DNA of 64,000 nt from Ignavibacteriales bacterium (lineage in GTDB: Bacteria; Bacteroidota; Ignavibacteria; Ignavibacteriales; Melioribacteraceae): contig JACKAB010000007.1 in the NCBI GenBank assembly GCA_020635285.1, positions 62,001-126,000 of the forward strand, given 5' to 3'. Of this stretch, positions 56,675 through 64,000 are shown one piece after another. The position numbers and the translations under genes were made by a program. The notes beneath the pieces are model-generated. The model did no database searches and had not been told where the DNA came from. It saw only the letters and a program-made list of their open reading frames with translations. The number at the start of each line of letters is the position of its first letter. Within the stretch, counting starts at the first letter, position 1.

Positions 56675-58726
56675 TTAAACAATCGATTTTATTCTAACAT
56701 CAACGGCAAATAATTTATCGTTTTGGTCAATAATTATAGGGTTAAAATCAAATTCTAAAACATTTTCATTTTCTATTAACAATTTTGCAGAAGAACTTAT
56801 AATACTTTTAAGTTTTGTAAAATTAATTCCCTTCTCGCCGCGAACTCCATTTAGTATCTTTCCAATATTAGTATTAAAAATCATTTCATCAATATCATTT
56901 TCTGATAAATATGCAGATCTAATTTTGGTATCATTTAAAACTTCAACATACTTTCCGCCAGAACCGAACATAATAATTGGACCAAAAGAGGGATCTCTAA
57001 ATCCGCCGATTAACAACTCATGTTTAGTTGCAATATAAGGTTGAATCAATAATTTTTCTAATTCAATTTTATTTTTTTTAAAGGAATTTTTAATTTCGCT
57101 TAACGCAGCTAATAATTCATCAAAATTATTAAGGTTTAATTTTACAGCATCTAATTCTGATTTATGTATTACATTCTTGCTTATACCCTTTAGAACTAAA
57201 GGATATTTTATTTTTTTTGTGTTTTCTACTTGACTAAGAGATAGAATTTGATTTTTTACAATAGGAATGTTGTATTTCCGGCAAATCTTATCAATTTCAA
57301 CTTGATTTAAGAATAGTGAATCTGTTTTATTATATTTTTTATTTTCACCAAATTGAAATTTTATATTTTTCTTTTCTTGATGTAATAAAATATTTGAAAT
57401 AATTTCTGCCGGATCTTCCGGATTTCTAAAAATTGGTAAACCTAATTTCGATTCATTTCTGTATATTTCCCAAAACTCGGGAAGCGGCATGCAAACTTGG
57501 TAAATTGGTTTATCCGATTTAATTGAACTTACTGATTCTATAACTTCAAAAGCGTTTACCATTACTGGTTCAACAAATATCGAGATTATTGCATCAACAT
57601 TTTTATCCTTTAGAATTATTTCATTAACCTTTTTATATACATCAGCACTTCCTCCTGGCAATAAATCAACCGGATTATTTACGCTTCCTTCTGGGTGAAC
57701 AATTTCTCGTAATTTTGATTTTGTAAAATCAGTTAACTCAGCCAACTTCAAATTTCGCTCTTCAAGCTTATCAACGGCTAAAATTGCTGGTCCTCCGGCG
57801 TTAGTAACTACTGCAATATTTTTTCCCTTTGGCAGTGGAAAATACTCAAAACCTTTTGCAGTATTAAACATTTCATTTAGGGTTTTAGCTCTAATTATAC
57901 CAAACTGTTTTAAAAGTGCGTCAATAATTTTGTCATTGCTGCTCAAGGCTCCTGTGTGAGAGCTCGCTGCTTTCATTCCGGCATCGGATTTCCCTGCTTT
58001 TAAAACAATAATCGGTTTACGTTTTTTTGTTTGCTGAACTAATTTTAAAAAGTCAAATCCATTTTCAAAACTTTCTAAATAAAGAGTAATTACATTTATG
58101 TTTTTATCTTCAAGCCAAAATTTTACAATGTCATTTTCAGAAATATCTGCTTTATTTCCAACGCTTAAAAAGTGAGCAAACTTAATATCCGTTTCCCTTA
58201 AAGAATTAAGAACTGCAGCACCCAAAGCTCCACTTTGCGATAAGAATCCAACGCTTCCGGTTTTTGGTTTTTCGGCAACAAAGGTTGCATTAAGTTTTAT
58301 ATTATCTAATGTGTTAATAACTCCCATGCAATTTGGACCAACTAACCGCACATTATTTTTTCTAATTATTTCAATGATTTTAACTTCTTGTTCTTTTCCT
58401 TCTTCGCCTGTTTCTCTAAAGCCGGCTGTGATTAAAATAATAGATTTTACCTTTTTCTTTATTAAATCATTAATTGAGCTTTCTACAAATATTTTTGGTA
58501 CCACTATTATTGCTAAATCAATTTTATCATAAATCTCTAAAATATTTTTATAACATTTATAATCTAAGACCTTGTCTGCTTTTGGATTTACGGGAAAAAC
58601 TTTTCCGGTAAATGAATATTCTTTAATGGATTTTAATAACTCGTAACCAATGCTTTTTTCTTTTGAGGAGGCACCAACCACACAAATTGACGAAGGATAA
58701 AAAATATGTTTAATTTTTGAATTCAT
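56675..58726 (-). CDS. ADP-forming acyl-CoA synthetase, fused alpha-beta
   Basis: A 683-residue NDP-forming acetate/acyl-CoA ligase. The alpha part has the CoA-binding domain (VVGASSKEKSIGYELL, VFPVNPKADKVLDYKCY) and the succinyl-CoA-ligase-like domain with GFLSQSGALGAA and the phosphohistidine region SSHTGALSSNDK. The beta part is an ATP-grasp domain (VLKGISKNVIHKSELDAVKL, LIQPYIATKHELLIGGF). It interconverts acyl-CoA and acid while making ATP from ADP. I chose ATG 58726 over a TTG at 58741 because GAAGGA lies just upstream. The Rof-like gene ends four bases before it. Confidence 0.9.
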   Translation of the reverse strand: MNSKIKHIFYPSSICVVGASSKEKSIGYELLKSIKEYSFTGKVFPVNPKADKVLDYKCYKNILEIYDKIDLAIIVVPKIFVESSINDLIKKKVKSIILITAGFRETGEEGKEQEVKIIEIIRKNNVRLVGPNCMGVINTLDNIKLNATFVAEKPKTGSVGFLSQSGALGAAVLNSLRETDIKFAHFLSVGNKADISENDIVKFWLEDKNINVITLYLESFENGFDFLKLVQQTKKRKPIIVLKAGKSDAGMKAASSHTGALSSNDKIIDALLKQFGIIRAKTLNEMFNTAKGFEYFPLPKGKNIAVVTNAGGPAILAVDKLEERNLKLAELTDFTKSKLREIVHPEGSVNNPVDLLPGGSADVYKKVNEIILKDKNVDAIISIFVEPVMVNAFEVIESVSSIKSDKPIYQVCMPLPEFWEIYRNESKLGLPIFRNPEDPAEIISNILLHQEKKNIKFQFGENKKYNKTDSLFLNQVEIDKICRKYNIPIVKNQILSLSQVENTKKIKYPLVLKGISKNVIHKSELDAVKLNLNNFDELLAALSEIKNSFKKNKIELEKLLIQPYIATKHELLIGGFRDPSFGPIIMFGSGGKYVEVLNDTKIRSAYLSENDIDEMIFNTNIGKILNGVRGEKGINFTKLKSIISSSAKLLIENENVLEFDFNPIIIDQNDKLFAVDVRIKSIV

Positions 58727-58730
58727 TAGA

Positions 58731-58955
58731 TTATCCTTCAAATTCAGAAATTGATTTAATTAAATCAAGTCTAATGTTTTGATTTGAAAATTTGATATAT
58801 TCTGCACCTTTTGAGGAAAAGATATTTTCAATAAAGCCTGTTAATTTTAATTCATTATTTTCATTATCAAAAAAAATAATTTTTAAATTTCTTTTTTGAA
58901 CGGCAAGGCTTTCAATTCTATCATATAAAGAGCAACTTATTGGATTGTATTTCAT
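58731..58955 (-). CDS. Rof/YaeO-like Rho-binding antiterminator
   Basis: A 74-residue protein from ATG 58955: MKYNPISCSLYDRIESLAV, then IIFFDNEN, EYIKFSNQNIRLDLIKSI. The order YxPI-C-x-x-YD-x-L, a hydrophobic strand pair and the final LRLDKI-like strand matches E. coli Rof (YaeO), which binds Rho and inhibits termination. The similarity is by eye, but the length and pattern fit well. It lies directly before the acyl-CoA synthetase gene and is probably cotranscribed. A longer frame begins at 58982. Confidence 0.65.
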   Translation of the reverse strand: MKYNPISCSLYDRIESLAVQKRNLKIIFFDNENNELKLTGFIENIFSSKGAEYIKFSNQNIRLDLIKSISEFEG

Positions 58956-59077
58956 AAGTAAATTAATTTTGTTTGAAAACAAATTTATAAAGACTATTTG
59001 TATTTAGCATATCATTTGTTTTGCTTATTTTATAAAATTCAATTTGAAAGAAGTTTTAATAATTATTAGGAAATACT

Positions 59078-60799
59078 ATGCACAATTTTTATAAAAGCTA
59101 CAAAAGTCTTTTCGTCACATTTTTTCTTTTTATTCTTTTAACAAATTGTTCTGAAAGTACAACGAGTGCTGATTTAGTTTTACTTAATGGAAAAATAATT
59201 TCTGTTGATTCAAACAATTCGATTTACGAAGCTATTGCCATTAGGTCGGATACCATTATGGCGTTAGGATCAAATGAATTAATTAAAAAATTTATTGGTG
59301 ATTCAACCAAAACAATAGATCTTAAAAATGCAACAATTATTCCAGGATTCATAGATAGCCATGCGCACTTAATAGGAACGGGTCAGTCATTGATGAATTT
59401 AGACTTATCTACCGCAAAAAATTGGGACGAAGTTGTTTTAATGGTTGCCCAAACAGCAAGCAAATTGAAAAATGGTGAGTGGATAATTGGCAGAGGTTGG
59501 CATCAAGAAAAGTGGAATGCGGCACCGAGAGAAAATATTGAAGGTTTCCCTTTACATAAAGAACTTAGTGAAGCAACTCCGGATAATCCGGTTTTGCTAT
59601 CTCATGCAAGTGGACATGCAATATTTGCAAATGCATACGCGATGAATTTAGCCAATATATCAAATGATACAAAAGATCCAGATGGCGGTACTATTATCAG
59701 AGATGAAGAAGGCAACCCAATTGGCGTATTTAGTGAAGAAGCGGCAGGAATAATTTACAAAAAGTATAATGAATCTTTATCGCAAAAAACGAAGCAAGAA
59801 CTTGATCAATCCTTAAAACACTCAATTAAATTAACTAACGATGAATGTATTAAAAATGGAATTACAACTTTTCATGATGCGGGAATTTCTTTTAAGGAAT
59901 TAAATATTCTCCGAGAAATGATTGATTCAAATCAAATTGATATTCGTCTTTACGAAATGTTGGGTGAAAATTATGAAATGCTAAAAGACTCTTTAAGAAA
60001 ATATCAAGTAGTGGGATATGGTAAAAATCATCTAACAGTTCGCTCAATTAAAATTTATATGGATGGTGCGTTAGGTTCAAGAGGAGCTTGGTTCTTGGAA
60101 CCATATACAGATATGCCTGAACATTATGGACTTAACACAACACCAATTTCAGAGATTAAATCAATAGTAAAACTTGCAGCTGAAAATGATTTTCAAGTTT
60201 GCACACATGCTATCGGTGATAGAGGAAATAGAGAGATTTTGAATATTTATGAAAATGAACAGAATAATTATTCCACCGGATATAATTTCAGATGGAGAAT
60301 AGAACATGCTCAGCATTTAAATCCGGCAGATATTGAAAGGTTTAGCCAGCTTGGAGTAATCGCTTCTATGCAGGGAATTCATTGCACATCTGATGCTCCT
60401 TTTGTTGAGAAACGTTTAGGAAAAGATCGTGCTGAAAATGGAGCCTATGTTTGGCAGTCTTTAATAAAATCTGGAGCAATAATCTGTAACGGAACTGATT
60501 CGCCAGTTGAAAGTATAAATCCATTGCAAAATTATTATGCTACTGTAACAAGAAAAACCAAAGATGGAAATTATTTCTATGAAAATCAAAAAATGACTAG
60601 GATTGAGGCGTTGAGATCATATACTATTAATGGGGCATATGCAGCTTTTGAAGAAAATATTAAAGGGAGTCTAGAGGTCGGAAAATTAGCAGACATAACA
60701 GTTTTATCAAAAGATATATTAACAATTCCAGATGATGAAATTTTAAACACTGAAGTTTTATATACAATTATTGGCGGTAAAATCTGTTATGCAAAATAA
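59078..60799 (+). CDS. YtcJ-like amidohydrolase lipoprotein
   Basis: A 573-residue amidohydrolase-superfamily enzyme with a lipoprotein signal ending LLTNCSES. The metal site is IIPGFIDSHAHLIGTG (HxH) near residue 95, with later VCTHAIGDRGNREIL, EHAQHLNPADIERF and CNGTDSPVESINP providing the remaining histidines and aspartate. YIMDGALGSRGAWF-like KIYMDGALGSRGAW marks the YtcJ/metal-dependent hydrolase 3 subgroup. Substrate unknown, probably a periplasmic amide. Its stop overlaps the start of the next gene, so they are translationally linked. Confidence 0.9.
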   Translation: MHNFYKSYKSLFVTFFLFILLTNCSESTTSADLVLLNGKIISVDSNNSIYEAIAIRSDTIMALGSNELIKKFIGDSTKTIDLKNATIIPGFIDSHAHLIGTGQSLMNLDLSTAKNWDEVVLMVAQTASKLKNGEWIIGRGWHQEKWNAAPRENIEGFPLHKELSEATPDNPVLLSHASGHAIFANAYAMNLANISNDTKDPDGGTIIRDEEGNPIGVFSEEAAGIIYKKYNESLSQKTKQELDQSLKHSIKLTNDECIKNGITTFHDAGISFKELNILREMIDSNQIDIRLYEMLGENYEMLKDSLRKYQVVGYGKNHLTVRSIKIYMDGALGSRGAWFLEPYTDMPEHYGLNTTPISEIKSIVKLAAENDFQVCTHAIGDRGNREILNIYENEQNNYSTGYNFRWRIEHAQHLNPADIERFSQLGVIASMQGIHCTSDAPFVEKRLGKDRAENGAYVWQSLIKSGAIICNGTDSPVESINPLQNYYATVTRKTKDGNYFYENQKMTRIEALRSYTINGAYAAFEENIKGSLEVGKLADITVLSKDILTIPDDEILNTEVLYTIIGGKICYAK

Positions 60800-61722
60800 C
60801 AGTCTATCTGAATTAATTGAAAACACTATAAATGAAGATGCGGCAATACTTCAAAAAATTGAATTGCCAAATATTAAAAAACGCGTAAGAATTTATTTAA
60901 AGAGAGAGGATTTACTTCATCCAATAATTTCAGGAAATAAATGGCGCAAACTAAAATATAGTTTGCTTAAAGCTAATGAGGAAGGGCATAAAAAATTATT
61001 AACTTTTGGTGGAGCTTATTCAAATCATATTCACGCAACAGCCGGCGCCGGAAGTATTTTTGGATTTAACACAATTGGAATTATTAGAGGTGAGCAGACT
61101 CTTCCATTAAATTCAACCTTGACAGAGGCAAAAAAATATGGTATGCGAATTGAATATGTTGATAGAAAAAGTTACAGAAATAAAACACAACCAAAATTTA
61201 CTGAATCATTAAAAGAAAAATTTGGAGACTTTTACTTAATTCCAGAAGGTGGCACAAATCAGCTTGCAGTAAAAGGCTGCACTGAAATTATTGATAACAT
61301 AAACATTGATTATGATTATATTTTTGCTGCGTGCGGTACTGGTGGAACTTTATCCGGTTTAATTTGTGCACTTAATGGAAATAAAAAAATTTATGGTATT
61401 CCAGTATTAAAAGGTGCTGGATTTCTTCAACAGGAGATAGAAGAACATGTTCTTAAATTCTCAAGGAATAAATATAATAATTGGGACTTAAAATTAGATT
61501 TTCATTGTGGAGGTTACGCCAAAATAAATAAGGAGCTTGTAAACTTTATATATGAGTTTGAGGAATTAAATAAAATTCAAGTCGAAACCAATTTACACAG
61601 CTAAAATGTTATTCGGAATAAAAGCAATGATTGAGAATAATGAAATTCCGGAAGACTCTACAATAATTGCACTTCATACTGGAGGATTACAAGGTAGAGC
61701 TGGAATGAAAGAAAAAAAATAA
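60789..61722 (+). CDS. ACC deaminase/D-cysteine desulfhydrase-like PLP enzyme (one frameshift)
   Basis: A fold-type II PLP enzyme. The PLP lysine is in LLHPIISGNKWRKLKYSLL near residue 46. GGAYSNHIHATAGAG, IPEGGTNQLAVKG and the phosphate loop CGTGGTLSGLI follow. The clean frame ends at 61604 with ETNLHS. One A too many in GAAACC near 61582 explains this, since the correct frame continues EPIYTAKMLFGIKAM and ALHTGGLQGRAG, the expected C terminus. About 311 residues. Start ATG 60789 overlaps the amidohydrolase stop by 11 bases. Could be D-cysteine desulfhydrase or ACC deaminase-like; unresolved. Confidence 0.82.
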
Positions 61723-61777
61723 TTAAATATTTATCTTAAAATATCAAAAGAAAAAAAAATTAAATGAGAGAACAAAA

Positions 61778-62324
61778 ATGAACCGAACAAATAAAATATT
61801 TTTTATTGATATTAATTTTTACCAGTACAATTGCTTTTGCACAAAAAAAGTGTTCCACGTTTAAGTCCCAAATGTTATGTTGGTCAAACAGTTGGATATA
61901 CAAATGTTGAAATTACATATAGCTCACCCGGTGTAAAAAAGAAAGAACAATCTGGGGAGAGCTTGTTCCATATAATGAAGTATGGAGAACCGGTGCAAAC
62001 GAAGCAACAACAATTGAGTTCGATAATGATGTAACAATCAAAGGAAAGTTAATTCCGGCAGGCAAATATTCTCTTTTTACAATTCCAACTAAAAATGATT
62101 GGACAGTTATTCTGAATAAAGAATACGATCAATGGGGAGCTTTTAAGTATAACAAAGAGGAAGACTTTTTCAGATTCAAAGCAACTCCGCAAAAAAATGA
62201 TTTTGTTGAAAGACTAAAAATTTGTATCAACTATAAAGAACCTTATATTTCTGAGGTTTATATAATGTGGGAAAAACTAAAAATTTCTTTTGAAGTAAAA
62301 TCAAATTCAAATCAAAACAAATAA
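61778..62324 (+). pseudogene. DUF2911 exported protein (three frameshifts)
   Basis: A DUF2911 protein in pieces. From ATG 61778, after a shift in the T6 run near 61799-61804, a signal (LLILIFTSTIAFAQKK) is read. After another in the A7 run near 61843-61849, VPRLSPKCYVGQTVGYTNVE and ITYSSPGVKK; after a third near 61940-61950, TIWGELVPYNEVWRTGANEA, TTIEFDNDV, IPAGKYSLFTIPT and WGAFKYNKEEDFFRF. All family landmarks survive, about 181 residues, ending 62324. Function unknown, probably periplasmic. Confidence 0.75.
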
Positions 62325-62332
62325 AATGAGTT

Positions 62333-63564
62333 ATGAAAAATTTTGAAATACCTGTTTATTATAAAAGTTCATTGATTCAAAAAATTAAGGAACTTAGAAA
62401 AAATAAAGATCATTATAAAAAAGATTTTACTCCTACTATTTTGGAGTTTGGCGCAATTGACATTTACCTTGCTCGGCATTTTGGTTTTTGTTATGGAGTT
62501 GAGAACGCTATTGAAATTGCTTATAAAACAATTGAAGAAAATCCGGATAAGAAAATTTATCTCTTAAGTGAAATGATTCACAACCAAGGTGTAAATGCAG
62601 ATTTACAAGCCAATGGTGTTGATTTTATTATGGATTCCTTTGGAAACCAAATAATTGATTGGGATGAGATTAGCTCAAACGATATTGTAGTTATTCCAGC
62701 TTTTGGTACAACTTTAGAAACTGAAAAGATATTGAAAGAAAGAAATATTGATACTCTTCAATACAATACCACTTGCCCTTTTGTGGAAAAAGTTTGGAAA
62801 AAATCTAACTCACTTGGTACAGAAGATTTTTCAGTAATAATTCACGGAAAAGCAAATCATGAAGAAACTAAGGCAACTTTTTCGCACGCTAAAGAAAATT
62901 CACCAAGTGTAATTGTTAGAGATTTGGAAGAAACAAAATTGTTATCAAAAATAATCCTTGGCGAAATTGAAAAAAATGAATTTTACAAAATATTTAAAAA
63001 TAAACATTCAATAAATTTTGATGTTGAAAAAGACTTTTCTAAAATTGGTGTTGTAAACCAGACCACCATGCTTGCCTCTGAAACCGAAGAGATTGCAAAT
63101 TGTTTAAAAGAAACAATGATTAAAAAATTCGGCGGTGAGAATTTAAATTCTCATTTTGCAGATACTAGAGATACTTTGTGTTATGCAACCAATGATAATC
63201 AACAAGCCACAATTGAACTTTTAAAGGAAGATGTTGATATGGCAATTGTTGTTGGTGGATATAACAGCTCAAACACTTCTCATATAGTTGAACTTTTACA
63301 AGAAAAATTTCCGACTTATTTTATTTCTGATCAATCAAAAATAATCTCTAAAGATAAAATTCAGCATTTTGATAGAAGTGTAAAAGAAGAGAAAATCACT
63401 TTCGATTATTTGCAGCAAAAAGAAAATATTAAAGTGGTGTTAACAAGTGGAGCTTCTTGCCCGGACTCTGTTGTGGAAGCAGTTTTGTTTAAGCTATTAT
63501 CCTTCTTTGGCAAAGAGAAATCTGTTGAGGAAATAATAAATATGGTTATAAAAAATATAGTTAA
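62333..63564 (+). CDS. ispH: 4-hydroxy-3-methylbut-2-enyl diphosphate reductase (long form)
   Basis: The last enzyme of the MEP isoprenoid pathway, an iron-sulfur reductase. The three cluster cysteines are in ARHFGFCYGVENAI, NTTCPFVEKVWKKS and SGASCPDSVVEA; LLSEMIHNQGVN and HGKANHEETKATFSH supply the histidines, and VVGGYNSSNTSHIVEL binds substrate. At about 410 residues it is the long, plant/cyanobacterial-like version with an N-terminal extension. The open frame runs to 63631 straight through a terminator hairpin. A base error in the A6 run near 63550-63555 would end it at about 63560-63564, before the hairpin. Confidence 0.92.
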
Positions 63565-63566
63565 GC

Positions 63567-63600
63567 AAAAAAAAGGCTCAACAAAGTTGAGCCTTTTTTT
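63567..63600. terminator. Bidirectional terminator between ispH and the DUF2853 gene
   Basis: GGCTCAAC (63575-63582) and GTTGAGCC (63586-63593) form a perfect stem with an AAA loop, with eight A before and seven T after, so it can terminate in both directions. The genes on either side converge. Confidence 0.85.
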
Positions 63601-63625
63601 AATTTTAAAGATTCACAGCTTTACA

Positions 63626-63975
63626 CTATGAGTTAAATACAGAACTTTTTCTTAAATTTTTAGTTAATAAATAGTAGAAAATTACTCTATATTTATTTCG
63701 ATTACTTGATCCAAAAGTTTCACAAACTTTTTTAATTGCCGCATCTAAATTAGGACCATCCTTCATTCCTAATTTTTTAATTAAAAAGTTATTTTTCACC
63801 CTAGCCAATTCTACTTTATCTCCGCAAGACACTCGTTTAGCATCTTCCCTAAAGATTGCAGGACCTTGTGATTTAGCAATTGCAGCAAGCAATTTATCAT
63901 CAATAGTTTTCATCCCTAATTTTTCGGTCATTTGTTTTTTTTTAACATGACTAGTTCATCATCAAACTTTCCCAT
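63626..63975 (-). CDS. DUF2853 family protein (one frameshift)
   Basis: The clean frame (63626-63931) contains IDDKLLAAIAKSQGPAIFRE, VSCGDKVELARVKNNFLIKK, GMKDGPNLDAAIKKVCETFG and SSNRNKYRVIFYYLLTKNL, an unmistakable DUF2853 protein. Upstream, GGAG and ATG 63975 give MGKFDDELVMLKKK, joined if the T9 run at 63935-63943 gains one base. Full length is about 116 residues. Function unknown; small cytosolic protein. Confidence 0.85.
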
Positions 63976-64000
63976 GGGGGTCTCCTTTTTTGGTTAAAGA

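Noticed and set aside
63565..63631. Last residues of the ispH open frame as real protein
   Set aside because: They are encoded by a terminator hairpin and its T-tract and do not resemble IspH C termini.

Overview
The window is a strongly AT-rich bacterial chromosome segment. It most resembles the Bacteroidota/Ignavibacteriota (Chlorobi) side of the tree. The evidence is a subtilase ending in a type IX secretion (por) sorting domain with the NYPNPFNPTT signature, a TonB receptor/DUF4249 lipoprotein pair, many lipoproteins, DUF2911, DUF2853 and DUF3788 proteins, and a long IspH. The NYPNPFNPTT form of the sorting domain points towards Ignavibacteria. This placement is inference. I saw no rRNA, tRNA, CRISPR array, prophage or IS element.

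Layout. 0-6 kb: a TetR repressor with a palindromic operator, an MBL-fold lipoprotein, two SDR oxidoreductases, and a tandem pair of exported sphingomyelinase-like EEP phosphoesterases (the second frameshifted). 6-14.3 kb: an EamA transporter, a five-PAS soluble histidine kinase, a TIP30-like NAD-binding protein, a large broken ZU5-like lipoprotein and an acyltransferase-3 membrane enzyme. 14.5-15.6 kb: wreckage of an Hsp20 gene and a small lipoprotein gene. 15.8-19.6 kb: a tight three-gene cassette (N-formylglutamate amidohydrolase-like, QEGLA/DUF1704 metallopeptidase, GshB-like ATP-grasp ligase). This is the best candidate here for an uncharacterised amino-acid or peptide-modifying pathway. 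19.6-25 kb: OsmC, YciI, DUF2721, a beta-lactamase-like hydrolase with a stop codon at its lipobox cysteine, GlsB and PepF. 25-30 kb: a Na+/H+ antiporter, then agmatine to putrescine (aguB-aguA) with an exported amidase.

30-35.5 kb: small genes, a TetR gene whose start lies in a 49-bp perfect palindrome, a membrane protein/Xre pair, and RsgA broken twice. 35.5-46 kb: DUF4249/TonB receptor, C69 dipeptidase with TPR tail, Gfo/Idh/MocA oxidoreductase, metallophosphoesterase, polysaccharide deacetylase, M2-like peptidase and a GroES-like protein. 46-52.2 kb: DUF454, methyltransferase, DUF1003, dynamin-like GTPase, a split HipBST-type toxin-antitoxin locus with its own TACTGTT-N2-AACAGTA operators, and a possible PD-(D/E)XK protein. 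52.3-64 kb: T9SS subtilase, glycogen synthase, ADP-forming acyl-CoA synthetase with a Rof-like gene, amidohydrolase, ACC-deaminase-like PLP enzyme, DUF2911, IspH and DUF2853.

A recurring oddity is single-base frameshifts, mostly in A/T homopolymers and in otherwise well-conserved genes. They cluster at 10.7-15.9, 35.0-35.2, 48.3-52.4 and 61.6-62 kb, while 16-19.6, 22-30 and 54-61 kb are nearly clean. I read most of them as consensus errors in poorly covered stretches. The Hsp20 region may be genuine decay. Where I could rejoin the frames I give full-gene coordinates and say where the break lies.
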